Below are positions 8,607 through 17,332 of a stretch of 64,000 nt of DNA, in pieces. This stretch comes from Berkiella sp964606325 (GTDB lineage Bacteria > Pseudomonadota > Gammaproteobacteria > Berkiellales > Berkiellaceae): assembly GCA_964606325.1 (NCBI GenBank), contig CAZSGE010000007.1:29530-93529 (forward strand), given 5' to 3'. Below the pieces are notes generated by a model that made no database searches, was not told where the DNA came from, and was given only the letters and a program-made list of their open reading frames with translations. The position numbers and the translations under genes were made by a program. Positions within the stretch are counted from its first letter, which is position 1; every line of letters begins with the position of its first letter.

Positions 8607-9959
8607 ATGACCAAACCGGTAGTGATTGTTGAACTTAATGAATTCAATACTGAATTATTGTTTCAGGCAACCAAACAACATTCCCTGCCAGCACTGGCAA
8701 AAGTTTTATCCTTTAAGCAGTCTAATTATAAAACCAATGATAGATATAATAGTGGGTATCTGGAGCCCTGGGTGCAATGGGTTTCAATCCATGCGGGCAC
8801 CCCTTCAACGCAACATCAAATTAAACATCTTGGCGATGTGCCTGATTTAGCCTTTGAACAATGTTGGGAAACGCTTTCCAATCATGATGTTTCGGTAGGG
8901 GTGTGGGGCGTCATGAATGGCGCGCGCAATAAAGCGAAAAATGTGCCTTTCTTTTTGCCTGATCCCTGGACCTTTTCCGAAAAAGGACAGCCCAGTGAGC
9001 TGAATCATTTATTAGATCTGCCACGTTATATTTCTAAAAATTACCAAAACTTAAAAGTATGGCAGCTCATCAAAAAAGGCGCTGGCCTGATAAATTTTAT
9101 TCTTGCATCAAAGGCGAGATTTAAAATATTAGCGCATACCTTGAGATTGGTTAAACATCTTCAGCAATTTGGGAAAAAGCATTTTGTTTATATATCTTAT
9201 TTTGATTATATTTCTACCATGCTTTTTTGTACTTACAAACGTAAATTTAATCCCAATTGTTCCATTATATTTTTAAATTCATTAGCGCATCTACAGCACC
9301 ATCATTGGAAAAAAGGCCCTCTGACCCTAACACCACCTTTGGTGCATGGTCTAAAAACAATTGATGCTATCTTTGCTTATTTATTTGAACAATTCCCTGA
9401 TAACCACTTTGTCGTCCATAACGGGTTATCGCAAATGAATACCAATCATGAAAAAGCCTGGGTATTGTATCGCCAAAAAGATCCCATGCAGTTTTTAAAG
9501 TCATTACAGATCCCAGCGATAGCAGTGGAACAGCACATGACACATGACGGGCATGTTTTTTTCGCCAATGCGCAAGACTGCCAAAATGCTTACCAAGCAT
9601 TAAAAGAGGCGACAATCGAAGGTAAAAATTTGTTTCATGTAGAATTTAATCAGCTTGATAATTGCAAGCTGTTTTATATGCTCAAATTTACCGATGAGCT
9701 CAAAGCAACAGATACAACCTTTAGCTTTAATCAAAAAAATTATAAATTCTTTGAGCATTTTGATAGTATCGTCACCCGCACCGGGCGCCATATTCCTTTT
9801 GGCACTGTCTTTAGTGACGCCATTCATTTTCCTGATCAGATCTATAATCATGATTTTAATCGATATGTTTATCATTACTTTAAACCAGAAGCTTTTCCTT
9901 TACCCCAGCTTGAAGAAACCTCTTTAGAAGAAATAGACGCATTAGAAGAAATATGTTAA
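8607..9959 (+). CDS. Uncharacterised protein, possibly alkaline-phosphatase-superfamily-like
   Basis: A 450-residue cytoplasmic protein if started at ATG 8607, preferred over GTG 8598 because TAAGGTG sits 5-9 bases upstream of the ATG. It opens VVIVELNEFNTELLFQA and has YLEPWVQWVSIHAGTPS near residue 55, a layout reminiscent of type I phosphodiesterase/alkaline phosphatase-fold proteins (a beta strand ending in an acidic residue, then a Ser/Thr near a metal site), but the full metal-ligand set is not evident. It overlaps the glycosyltransferase gene by seven bases, suggesting a shared envelope-glycan role. Function unassigned. Confidence 0.6.
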   Translation: MTKPVVIVELNEFNTELLFQATKQHSLPALAKVLSFKQSNYKTNDRYNSGYLEPWVQWVSIHAGTPSTQHQIKHLGDVPDLAFEQCWETLSNHDVSVGVWGVMNGARNKAKNVPFFLPDPWTFSEKGQPSELNHLLDLPRYISKNYQNLKVWQLIKKGAGLINFILASKARFKILAHTLRLVKHLQQFGKKHFVYISYFDYISTMLFCTYKRKFNPNCSIIFLNSLAHLQHHHWKKGPLTLTPPLVHGLKTIDAIFAYLFEQFPDNHFVVHNGLSQMNTNHEKAWVLYRQKDPMQFLKSLQIPAIAVEQHMTHDGHVFFANAQDCQNAYQALKEATIEGKNLFHVEFNQLDNCKLFYMLKFTDELKATDTTFSFNQKNYKFFEHFDSIVTRTGRHIPFGTVFSDAIHFPDQIYNHDFNRYVYHYFKPEAFPLPQLEETSLEEIDALEEIC

Positions 9960-10996
9960 ATACTAAACCGACTATTATTATACCCGCATATAAGCCCGAT
10001 CAATCGCTCATCGGACTCGTGCGTGAATTAACCCAACATAATCTCTCGCTTATCATCGTGAATGATGGTTCAGGGCCGCTCTTTGAGTCTATTTTTCAAG
10101 CATGCGAGCACCCTTGCGTTACCATATTGAGTCACGCTGTGAATATGGGGAAAGGACAAGCGCTAAAAACAGCCTTCAACTACTTCTTAAACCAAGAGGA
10201 TACAAATTGTCCTGGTGTTGTTACCGCCGATGCCGATGGTCAGCATTTAGTGCAAGATATTCTCAATGTGAGCGAAGCATTATCGCACCACCCCTACGCT
10301 TTGTGCTTAGGCGTGAGAAATTTTTCCCAAGGAGTGCCCTTTAGAAGCCGTTTTGGTAATAATTTGACTCGCTTTATTTTTAAAATCTTAATAGGACATT
10401 CACTTTCGGACACCCAAACCGGATTACGTGGGATCCCGCGCTCTTTTTTAAAGAGTCTATTGAAAACAAGCTCCAATGGTTATGATTTTGAGCTAGATAT
10501 GCTGATATCTGCCGCTAAACAAAAGATCAAAATGAAAGAAATCTCCATTCAAACGGTTTATAAAGACAACAATAAAAGTTCGCATTTCAATCCCCTGGTC
10601 GATTCTTTTAAAATCTATTTTGTGTTTTTCCGCTTTTTGATATTTGCTATTGTGAGTGGCTTACTTGATTTTCTGGCATTTTCATTGGCTTACTTGGTTT
10701 TTGGACAAGTTTTGGTGAGCGAAACCTTGGCCAGAATTTTTTCAGGTACCTGCAATTTCTTGCTTAATAAAGAACTCGTCTTTAAATCAAAAGAACGCAT
10801 TTTACCTGAAGCCCTTAAATATGCGACGCTTTGCTTGGTTAATTTAGGCTTTTCTTATGGCTTGATTTCAAGTTTGGTATTTTTAGGTGCCAATGTGTTT
10901 GCCAGTAAATTAATCGCTCTGGCTGGCTTGTTTGTGGCCAATTTTGCCATTCAGAAAGTGTTGGTGTTTAGGAAAACAGAAGCGTCGTTTACATAA
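9953..10996 (+). CDS. Family 2 glycosyltransferase fused to GtrA-like membrane domain
   Basis: 347 residues. The N-terminal domain (about 1-225) is a GT-A family 2 transferase like dolichol/polyprenyl-phosphate sugar synthases: TIIIPAYKPDQSL, NVGKGQAL-like NMGKGQALKTAF, and the DADGQH (DXD-type) metal site, then DTQTGLRGIP. The C-terminal third (about 226-345) has four membrane spans of the GtrA/DPMS type, proposed to flip or present lipid-linked sugar. Overlap with the upstream gene implies coupled translation. Probable role: making a polyprenyl-phosphate sugar for surface glycan modification. Confidence 0.88.
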   Translation: MLNTKPTIIIPAYKPDQSLIGLVRELTQHNLSLIIVNDGSGPLFESIFQACEHPCVTILSHAVNMGKGQALKTAFNYFLNQEDTNCPGVVTADADGQHLVQDILNVSEALSHHPYALCLGVRNFSQGVPFRSRFGNNLTRFIFKILIGHSLSDTQTGLRGIPRSFLKSLLKTSSNGYDFELDMLISAAKQKIKMKEISIQTVYKDNNKSSHFNPLVDSFKIYFVFFRFLIFAIVSGLLDFLAFSLAYLVFGQVLVSETLARIFSGTCNFLLNKELVFKSKERILPEALKYATLCLVNLGFSYGLISSLVFLGANVFASKLIALAGLFVANFAIQKVLVFRKTEASFT

Positions 10997-11133
10997 ATCC
11001 CTCTGTGCCGCTGCGCGGCCTCTCTGGCGTACCCGATCTTTTACAAGGTATTACGAAAGAGAGATCTTATGTTCGCAAAGCGAACAAGAGCCCACTTTGT
11101 AAAGGGGGCGGCGCTTCTTAGCGCGGGGGATTT
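10995..11133. repeat. Dispersed palindromic element, type A copy 1
   Basis: Bounded by AAATCCC and GGGGGATTT, with the inner block CCCACTTTGTAAAGGGGG and a GCGC hairpin next to the right end. Copies or half-copies occur at 44601-44720, 56487-56561 and 56652-56722. Here the right end supplies the stop codon and last residues (NPPR) of the nrtR gene, so the element has inserted against or into that gene's end. Confidence 0.75.
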
Positions 11134-11801
11134 ACTCTCACACCCTCAATAATCCGCGCAAAATAATACGGCTGCCTTTGCGTCAAGCGATAAAGTAATG
11201 CAGGGCGATGATTGGCATGGCGAGAATGACCTGTCTCTTGTAAAAAGCCCGCATCTAACAAGCGTCTGCGAAAGGATTTCTTTTCCATTTTGATGCCCAA
11301 CACTAACTCATAGGTTTTTTGCAAATCCGTTAGCGTAAATTCATCTGGCAATAAAAAGATAGGCAAGGAAGTATAAAGCGATTTATTTTGTAATCGATGC
11401 AAACAATTTTCAATAATCTGTTGATGATCAAAAGCTAGCTTGAGAGACAACGCCTCGCTTAATGTCATCCATTTCATTTGATTATCTAGCAATTCAGATT
11501 CTGTGTAAACCAAACTATAGTAAACAACACTCAACGACCAACCTCTGGGATCGCGCGTATTGTTGCCTATGGTTTGCACCTGCTCCAGGTAAGGCGTTTC
11601 AAGTGCTAACAAAGAATTGATATTACGCTTCGCTGTTTGCTCAAGATTAGCATCAAGTGTGGTTTTAATTTCACCCAAAGGCAATGACCAACTCGCCTGA
11701 AAGGGTTCAGTTTGTCTTTTAGTCATCAATATACACAATTGCTCATTGACTAAAGAAAAGATAACAACATCAACGGATAACTGAGCATTGAAATCACTCA
11801 T
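11118..11801 (-). CDS. nrtR: NrtR-type Nudix transcriptional regulator of NAD metabolism
   Basis: A Nudix-like sensor domain (about residues 1-145, SVDVVIFSLVNEQLCILMTKR and SWSLPLGEIK, degenerate Nudix box) joined to a C-terminal winged helix (about 150-227). This is the NrtR architecture; family members bind ADP-ribose and repress NAD salvage genes. Start placed at ATG 11799-11801, with AGAAGG upstream, giving 227 residues and an eight-base overlap with nadD; an in-frame start 13 codons upstream is less likely. The location inside a complete NAD salvage locus supports the call. Confidence 0.85.
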   Translation of the reverse strand: MSDFNAQLSVDVVIFSLVNEQLCILMTKRQTEPFQASWSLPLGEIKTTLDANLEQTAKRNINSLLALETPYLEQVQTIGNNTRDPRGWSLSVVYYSLVYTESELLDNQMKWMTLSEALSLKLAFDHQQIIENCLHRLQNKSLYTSLPIFLLPDEFTLTDLQKTYELVLGIKMEKKSFRRRLLDAGFLQETGHSRHANHRPALLYRLTQRQPYYFARIIEGVRVNPPR

Positions 11802-12396
11802 GACGACCTTCTCTTTCACGATACAATTGATGTTGCTCAATATAATACGCTATTTTTTCACCCACCAGCATCATTAATTTTTGTAAACGCAGAGAAGGAT
11901 TATCAGCATAACTGGCACAGATCTCTCGCGCTTGAGTACTGTGAATAGCCAGATTTTCTTTAGCAACAAACAAAGGCCATTGCTTTTCAATATCTTGGTA
12001 ACGATAAAATTTATGCCAAATGGCAGGATTACTATTATCTGGGCCTAAGATGAAATGTATTGTCACATTTTTGTTGCGCACCTGATACTGCTGAGTGAGT
12101 GCGGTTAACACATCATAGGTATAGATTGGGCCCTTTGTCTTAAGCTGCGAAAGCAATACTTGCTCGATATCTGATAACGTTATTTTAGTTTTAAAAGCCA
12201 GATCATCAATAAACAACGTTAGCATTGCTAAACGATGTTCAAGCGAAATCATGTTTTTACCAAACGCATGAGATACGGAAGGAACCAATAAAATCTCATC
12301 AAAATGTGAACGAACCTGCTCTAAAACGTCTCGATGACCCAACGTTGGAGGGTTAAAAGCGGCCCCAAACACCCCAATTCGTTGCATATTCATCAT
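11794..12396 (-). CDS. nadD: NadD/NadM-like nicotinate-nucleotide adenylyltransferase
   Basis: About 200 residues of the nucleotidyltransferase superfamily. The ATP-binding motif GVFGAAFNPPTLGH (GxFxPxHxGH type) is near the N-terminus and the HSTQAREI motif (equivalent to ISSTxIR) is near residue 162. Makes nicotinate adenine dinucleotide from the mononucleotide, the step between PncB and NadE. Three closely spaced ATGs (codons 1, 2 and 4) are possible starts; an AGGGA lies just upstream. Divergent from pncA, coupled to nrtR. Nicotinamide-mononucleotide specificity cannot be excluded. Confidence 0.82.
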   Translation of the reverse strand: MMNMQRIGVFGAAFNPPTLGHRDVLEQVRSHFDEILLVPSVSHAFGKNMISLEHRLAMLTLFIDDLAFKTKITLSDIEQVLLSQLKTKGPIYTYDVLTALTQQYQVRNKNVTIHFILGPDNSNPAIWHKFYRYQDIEKQWPLFVAKENLAIHSTQAREICASYADNPSLRLQKLMMLVGEKIAYYIEQHQLYREREGRHE

Positions 12397-12403
12397 TCCC
12401 TAT

Positions 12404-12459
12404 TTGACAAAGCCGCCTAAGTATTAGATCATGTTAGTGTGGGTGTGCCACTAAGTCAA
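12404..12459. promoter_or_regulatory. Divergent promoters with 21-bp inverted repeat, candidate NrtR operator
   Basis: Between nadD and pncA lies an inverted repeat, TTAGTG (12434-12439), nine bases, CACTAA (12449-12454). On the minus strand a plausible promoter has -35 TTGACT (12459-12454) and -10 TAACAT (12436-12431) with a 17-base spacer, so the repeat covers the spacer. On the plus strand a perfect -35 TTGACA lies at 12404-12409 with a weak -10 around 12425-12432. Assignment to NrtR is inferred from position. Confidence 0.55.
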
Positions 12460-12472
12460 GTGAGTTGCTCTT

Positions 12473-13147
12473 ATGAAACATAATATTCCTAAATCCCAAA
12501 TTGCTAGCTTTGATATTGACGCGCAATATAGCTTTACACCGGCTTGTCCTGATGAGCTACCGGTTCCAAATGGCGAAGACATTGTGGCGCAATTAAATGA
12601 ACAGGCAAAATTTGCACAATATCGACTTGGCTCCAAAGAAGGCCATAGCGCTCATGCACATTGGGTAGCGACTAAAGATAATCCTGTGCTTAGTAAAATC
12701 GAAGCCTCAAATATGGATGTCCGTTGGCCAAAGCATTGCATACCAGGCACCAAAGGGTTCGAAACTATACAAGGTTTACCGCATCCTCAAGATTATCATT
12801 TCTTTGTCTGGAAAGGCATTGAACCAGATATGCATCCTTATGGTTCTTGCTACCATGACTTAACCGAAAGACTCAGTACTGGCGTCATAGAATTTTTGCG
12901 CCAAAAAGACATTATCCGCGTTATTGTCGGAGGCTTGGCCACAGACTATTGCGTTAAAATAACCGTACTTCAGTTATTGCACGCCGGATTTGAAGTCGTT
13001 GTTAATTTAGGTGCCTGCAGAGGGCTTTCGCCTTTAACCATTAAAGAAGCTATCAACGAAATGAAAGGTCACGGCGCTTTTATTATCCAGTCTGCTCAAG
13101 AATTACATATTGCACATCCCAACGAAAAAACCTCTCTCGCAGGATAA
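12473..13147 (+). CDS. pncA: Nicotinamidase
   Basis: Hydrolyses nicotinamide to nicotinate. A 224-residue isochorismatase-fold protein: catalytic Asp16 in FDIDAQYSF, the metal-binding region around GHSAHAHW (a D/H cluster), and catalytic Cys160 in GGLATDYCVKIT. First gene of the plus-strand arm of the NAD locus, nine bases before pncB. Cytoplasmic. Confidence 0.93.
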   Translation: MKHNIPKSQIASFDIDAQYSFTPACPDELPVPNGEDIVAQLNEQAKFAQYRLGSKEGHSAHAHWVATKDNPVLSKIEASNMDVRWPKHCIPGTKGFETIQGLPHPQDYHFFVWKGIEPDMHPYGSCYHDLTERLSTGVIEFLRQKDIIRVIVGGLATDYCVKITVLQLLHAGFEVVVNLGACRGLSPLTIKEAINEMKGHGAFIIQSAQELHIAHPNEKTSLAG

Positions 13148-13155
13148 GAAAGTGA

Positions 13156-14316
13156 ATGCGAAACGCAATTATCAATTCTCTACTAGATACTGACTTATAT
13201 AAGCTGACAATGATGCAATGTGTGTTGCATCATTTTCCTCACACACAAGCAACTTACCAATTTAAATGCCGCAAAAAAGTACCACTAACTCATCTTGCTA
13301 AAGAAATTGAAGAAAATATCTCTCATTTTTGCAAACTTCGTTTTACCGAAGAAGATCTGCAATATTTAGAATCGCTCACATTTTTTAAAAAAGATTTTAT
13401 AGATTATTTGAGAAATTTTCAGTTAAACGAAAAATATATTAAAGTTAACGTAAAGCAAGATCTTGAAATCCAAATTCAAGGTACTTGGTTAGATACTATT
13501 TTATTTGAAGTACCCGTGCTCGCCATGGTGAGTGAAGCCTATTACCAACATCAGTACCCAAATCATGATCCAAGCCTTGGCTTGCAACGCTTGAATGAAA
13601 AAATTGATTTTATTACACAAGACAAATTCGAAGGTTTACGATTTTCAGATTTTGGTACCAGACGACGGTTCTCTAAAGCCTGGCATCATCAACTGATTAG
13701 TATTTTAAAGGAAAAATGCCCCATTCAATTTAATGGTACAAGTAATCTTGCCTTTGCCAAAGAAATGAATTTAAAGCCGATTGGCACCATGGCACATGAA
13801 TATTTACAAGCTTTTCAGGTATTAGCGCCGCAATTAAAAGGCTCACAAAATTTTGCACTCCATATTTGGTTAGAAGAATACAAAGACAAGCTTGGTATTG
13901 CCTTAACGGATGTCCTTACGATGGACGTGTTTTTAGGTGAATTTGATAAACATTTAGCTACCCACTATATTGGCTTGCGCCAAGATTCAGGCGATCCCAT
14001 CGCTTGGGGCGAAAAAGCCTTAAAACATTATGAAAGTTTAGGTATTGATGCCTCGGATAAAATTTTTGTGTTTAGTGACAGTTTAACCTTTGAAAAAATG
14101 GCCGCTATTTATGAACACTTTAAAGGGCGTTGTTATCCCACCTTTGGGATTGGCACAAATTTAACGAACGATGTAGGGTATGCGCCCTTAGATATTGTGA
14201 TTAAAATGACCCATACGAATCATCAACCTGTCATCAAAATCTCAGACACCAAAGGCAAACTCGTCTCCGAAGACGATGCTTATTTGCAACATGTGAAAGA
14301 CACTTTTCAAATATAG
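13156..14316 (+). CDS. pncB: Nicotinate phosphoribosyltransferase
   Basis: Forms nicotinate mononucleotide from nicotinate and PRPP. 386 residues, typical length. Visible family features: LLDTDLYKLTMMQ at the N-terminus, RFSDFGTRRRFS near residue 165, the autophosphorylated-His region GTMAHEYLQAF near 213, and the phosphoribosyl-binding LRQDSGDP. The start ATG follows the pncA stop by nine bases with GAAAG upstream. Confidence 0.95.
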   Translation: MRNAIINSLLDTDLYKLTMMQCVLHHFPHTQATYQFKCRKKVPLTHLAKEIEENISHFCKLRFTEEDLQYLESLTFFKKDFIDYLRNFQLNEKYIKVNVKQDLEIQIQGTWLDTILFEVPVLAMVSEAYYQHQYPNHDPSLGLQRLNEKIDFITQDKFEGLRFSDFGTRRRFSKAWHHQLISILKEKCPIQFNGTSNLAFAKEMNLKPIGTMAHEYLQAFQVLAPQLKGSQNFALHIWLEEYKDKLGIALTDVLTMDVFLGEFDKHLATHYIGLRQDSGDPIAWGEKALKHYESLGIDASDKIFVFSDSLTFEKMAAIYEHFKGRCYPTFGIGTNLTNDVGYAPLDIVIKMTHTNHQPVIKISDTKGKLVSEDDAYLQHVKDTFQI

Positions 14317-14324
14317 GATAATCC

Positions 14325-15992
14325 ATGCGTATTGGGATAGCTCAATTAAATTATAAAATTGGCGATTTCGCTGGCAACTTTGCCCAAATTGAAAGTATTC
14401 TCAGACAACAAGCTGAAAATGTCGATTTAATTATTTTTTCTGAATTATCACTGAGCGGCTATTATCCTATGGATTTAATAGACAGCCCTGCTTTTATTAA
14501 AACCCAAGATCTTTATTTAACAAAACTAGAAGAACTCACCCATACCTTAGCAATAAGCGTTGTTATTGGCTTTATTGATAAAAATAAAGGAAAAGGTAAA
14601 CCCTTTCATAATAGCTTGTGCTTAATTAGTAAAGGAAAACGCCTGTATACTTATCATAAACAGTTACTCCCCGTTTACGATATTTTTGACGAAGCAAGAC
14701 ACTTTGCCCCGGGAGACAAAGTCGGTACTTTTAAGTTTGAAGACATTAACTTAGGCTTTTTAATTTGTGAAGATGGCTGGGCAGGCGTTGATAATTATTT
14801 ATATAATTGCGATCCGGTCAATGACTTGAGCAAACATACTATAGATTTGGTTGTGTGTATTAATGGCTCACCGAGCAACATTGGTAAACAAGCACAAAGA
14901 ATTCACCATTTTTCACCTATTGCAAAACGTTGCCAGGCACCACTTTTATTCACCAATCAAGTCGGCGGTAACGACGATATCATATTTGATGGCGCAAGCT
15001 TTGCACTGGATGACAAAGGCCAGTTACTAGGTGCCTTAGCACAGTTTGAACCAGGGTTTGCAGCGCTCACGCTCAATAACAAACAACTTGAATTAGGCTC
15101 AGGGTTTTTGCCTTATCAAGCCCCTAGTAATAGCGCGTTGTTTTACCAGCAAACGATCTTAGGATTAAAAGATTACGCGCAAAAATGTGGTTTTAACAAA
15201 GTCGTGATTGGGGTTTCTGGTGGCATAGACAGCGCCATTACACTGGCGTTGGCAGTAAAAGCCCTTGGCGCTGAAAATGTCACCGCTATTGCTATGCCTT
15301 CGCGCTATTCTTCCCTAGGAAGTGTACAAGATGCCACCGCACTTTGTAACACCTTCAATGTTAAAATGTTCACCGTTTCGATTGAAGAAGAATTCGCGCT
15401 TGCCTTAGCGCAATTTGAGAAAGTCTTTCATGAAAAACCGATATCTCTAACAGAGCAAAATATTCAAGCGCGCCTGCGCGGTCGGATTTTAATGGAATAT
15501 TCCAACCAAACTGGGGCATTGGTGCTATCTACCGGCAATAAAAGTGAATTAAGCGTGGGTTACACGACAATTTATGGTGATATGACAGGTGGCTTTAATT
15601 TAATTGGCGATCTTTATAAAACACAAGTTTACGAATTATGTCGCTATTTTAACGAGGTAAATCCAAAGCAGTGTATTCCTGAAAGCATCATTCAAAAAGT
15701 GCCTAGCGCAGAACTTGCTCCCAACCAAAAAGATTCCGATTCTTTGCCAATCTATGAATTATTAGATCCAATTTTGAAGCTTTATATTGAAGGTAAACTG
15801 TTACCCGAAGCAGAATATGAGCAATGCCAGCATCAGGTAAATCAACTCCCTCCTGAAACCATTGCGAGAGTCCATAGTATGGTGGATAAAGCAGAATTTA
15901 AGCGCCGCCAATCGGCACCGATTATTCGAGTACAGCGAAAAGCCTTTGGCATCGGCAGACGCTTGCCTATTGCAGCAAATTATCCAAAATAA
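14325..15992 (+). CDS. nadE: Glutamine-dependent NAD+ synthetase
   Basis: Amidates nicotinate adenine dinucleotide to NAD+. 555 residues with an N-terminal nitrilase-type amidase domain (about 1-265: catalytic Glu in SELSLSGY, Lys in YHKQLLP, Cys in LICEDGW) feeding ammonia to a C-terminal ATP-pyrophosphatase domain (P-loop VIGVSGGIDSAITLA, then LSTGNKSELSVGYTTIYGDM). Last gene of pncA-pncB-nadE; with nadD it completes the Preiss-Handler route. Confidence 0.96.
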   Translation: MRIGIAQLNYKIGDFAGNFAQIESILRQQAENVDLIIFSELSLSGYYPMDLIDSPAFIKTQDLYLTKLEELTHTLAISVVIGFIDKNKGKGKPFHNSLCLISKGKRLYTYHKQLLPVYDIFDEARHFAPGDKVGTFKFEDINLGFLICEDGWAGVDNYLYNCDPVNDLSKHTIDLVVCINGSPSNIGKQAQRIHHFSPIAKRCQAPLLFTNQVGGNDDIIFDGASFALDDKGQLLGALAQFEPGFAALTLNNKQLELGSGFLPYQAPSNSALFYQQTILGLKDYAQKCGFNKVVIGVSGGIDSAITLALAVKALGAENVTAIAMPSRYSSLGSVQDATALCNTFNVKMFTVSIEEEFALALAQFEKVFHEKPISLTEQNIQARLRGRILMEYSNQTGALVLSTGNKSELSVGYTTIYGDMTGGFNLIGDLYKTQVYELCRYFNEVNPKQCIPESIIQKVPSAELAPNQKDSDSLPIYELLDPILKLYIEGKLLPEAEYEQCQHQVNQLPPETIARVHSMVDKAEFKRRQSAPIIRVQRKAFGIGRRLPIAANYPK

Positions 15993-16053
15993 CTAGATAT
16001 GGTAGTAAGTTCTCTTTATAATATGGCTAACCTCATCTAAATAGCGTGTAGTT

Positions 16054-17238
16054 ATGCTAGATCAGCCTGAGCCTAATAACAAAAAAAAGAAAAGAAAGAA
16101 AAAGTCTGATGGCGCTTATCGCCCAGGCACGCGCCGCTCAACGCCGTTAGATGCCAGCGCCTTTACCGTTGAAAATTTAATGAAATTGAATCAAGCCGCA
16201 AGCTCACCTGCTAAGAAAGGTGTGCTGTTAAACTCAACAAGCACTGACGTTCCACTTGAATCCAAATTATTTACACCAAGAAAGACACGTTTTACACAAT
16301 TGCTTTCACCCAGCAAAGTGACACTTTCTACCCCCCAAAAAGGGCCCTTAACAAGCCATGTCACAACACCTAAAGGAAGTAAATTACGCCCTTCGCGGAT
16401 GATTGAATGTGATGATGGTACTTGTGTGCTGTTTTTATCAGAAAATAAGATAAACGATGATTCTCTCATCATACCTCCCAAGCCTTCGAATTGGCTTAAA
16501 ACTAGCCCTATTCCTAAAGCACAACTCAATGGCTTGATTGATGTAGAAATTACTCAAAAAAGCATTCAAGCAACACAAGCGCTCATTCGGGCGCGTAAAA
16601 AACAAGGCCTCCCGGCACGTATAAAATCTCAAAATGAAGTTATGAATATGCCGGCCAATCAGGCACTTAAAAATGCAGGCATTAAAGCTGAGCCTAATAC
16701 CATGCACTGGGTGCATTTTATTTCTCATATGTTTATTGGAGATAAAAGCCAAACCGTTGAAAATTTAGGCTTAGGAACAAAATATGCCAATATGGCAATG
16801 GAACTCGTGAACCCTGCGATTCAAAGACTTTTGAACAAAAAGAACGCATATCCTGCTATCTATTTAAGTATCATTCCTGAGTTCGTGCCCGGTTATGAAT
16901 CGATACGTCTGTTAAAAAGTCTCACCATGGTGATTAAAGATGCCAAGGGGGATACTTACAAGCATAAAGCATCGGTTAAATTTAATATGTTATCTTTGCA
17001 AAAAGTGTGCTTATCAGATGTACAACCCATTAAAAAATTCATTATGAAAAAATTTGCTAATCACGAAGTAAAAAGCAAAGAAAATGATGAATTTTTATTG
17101 AATATTTCACCGCCTCCCATTTTAACTTTAAAGCACATCGCTATGCAAAAATGTGAGCCGCTGTCTTCTATACAATCTCACCAACCCACTTTAATCGTTA
17201 AAAAGTCGAAAAATCCGAAAAAGCTAAACCTAAATTGA
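16054..17238 (+). CDS. Putative non-specific nuclease-like protein with basic N-terminus
   Basis: 394 residues. N-terminus carries a run of eight Lys/Arg (residues 10-17) followed by RPGTRRSTP, which looks like a eukaryotic nuclear-localisation signal, then a low-complexity Ser/Thr/Pro/Lys linker to about 150. From residue 217 the pattern HWVHFISHMFIG ... ENLGLGTKYAN (H221, H225, N237, N246) aligns by eye with the GHLIAHxFGG ... NLVxGTxxxN core of DNA/RNA non-specific endonucleases (EndA-like His-Me fingers). The Gly preceding the His is Val here. Activity and host targeting are inference. Confidence 0.5.
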   Translation: MLDQPEPNNKKKKRKKKSDGAYRPGTRRSTPLDASAFTVENLMKLNQAASSPAKKGVLLNSTSTDVPLESKLFTPRKTRFTQLLSPSKVTLSTPQKGPLTSHVTTPKGSKLRPSRMIECDDGTCVLFLSENKINDDSLIIPPKPSNWLKTSPIPKAQLNGLIDVEITQKSIQATQALIRARKKQGLPARIKSQNEVMNMPANQALKNAGIKAEPNTMHWVHFISHMFIGDKSQTVENLGLGTKYANMAMELVNPAIQRLLNKKNAYPAIYLSIIPEFVPGYESIRLLKSLTMVIKDAKGDTYKHKASVKFNMLSLQKVCLSDVQPIKKFIMKKFANHEVKSKENDEFLLNISPPPILTLKHIAMQKCEPLSSIQSHQPTLIVKKSKNPKKLNLN

Positions 17239-17332
17239 GGCTTACTGTTTTTTTCTTCAACGCTGGTTTGGGGGTTAATTCAATTTCTTGCTATACCTTT
17301 ATATATACCTTGTTAGCCTTGTCGGATAAAAA

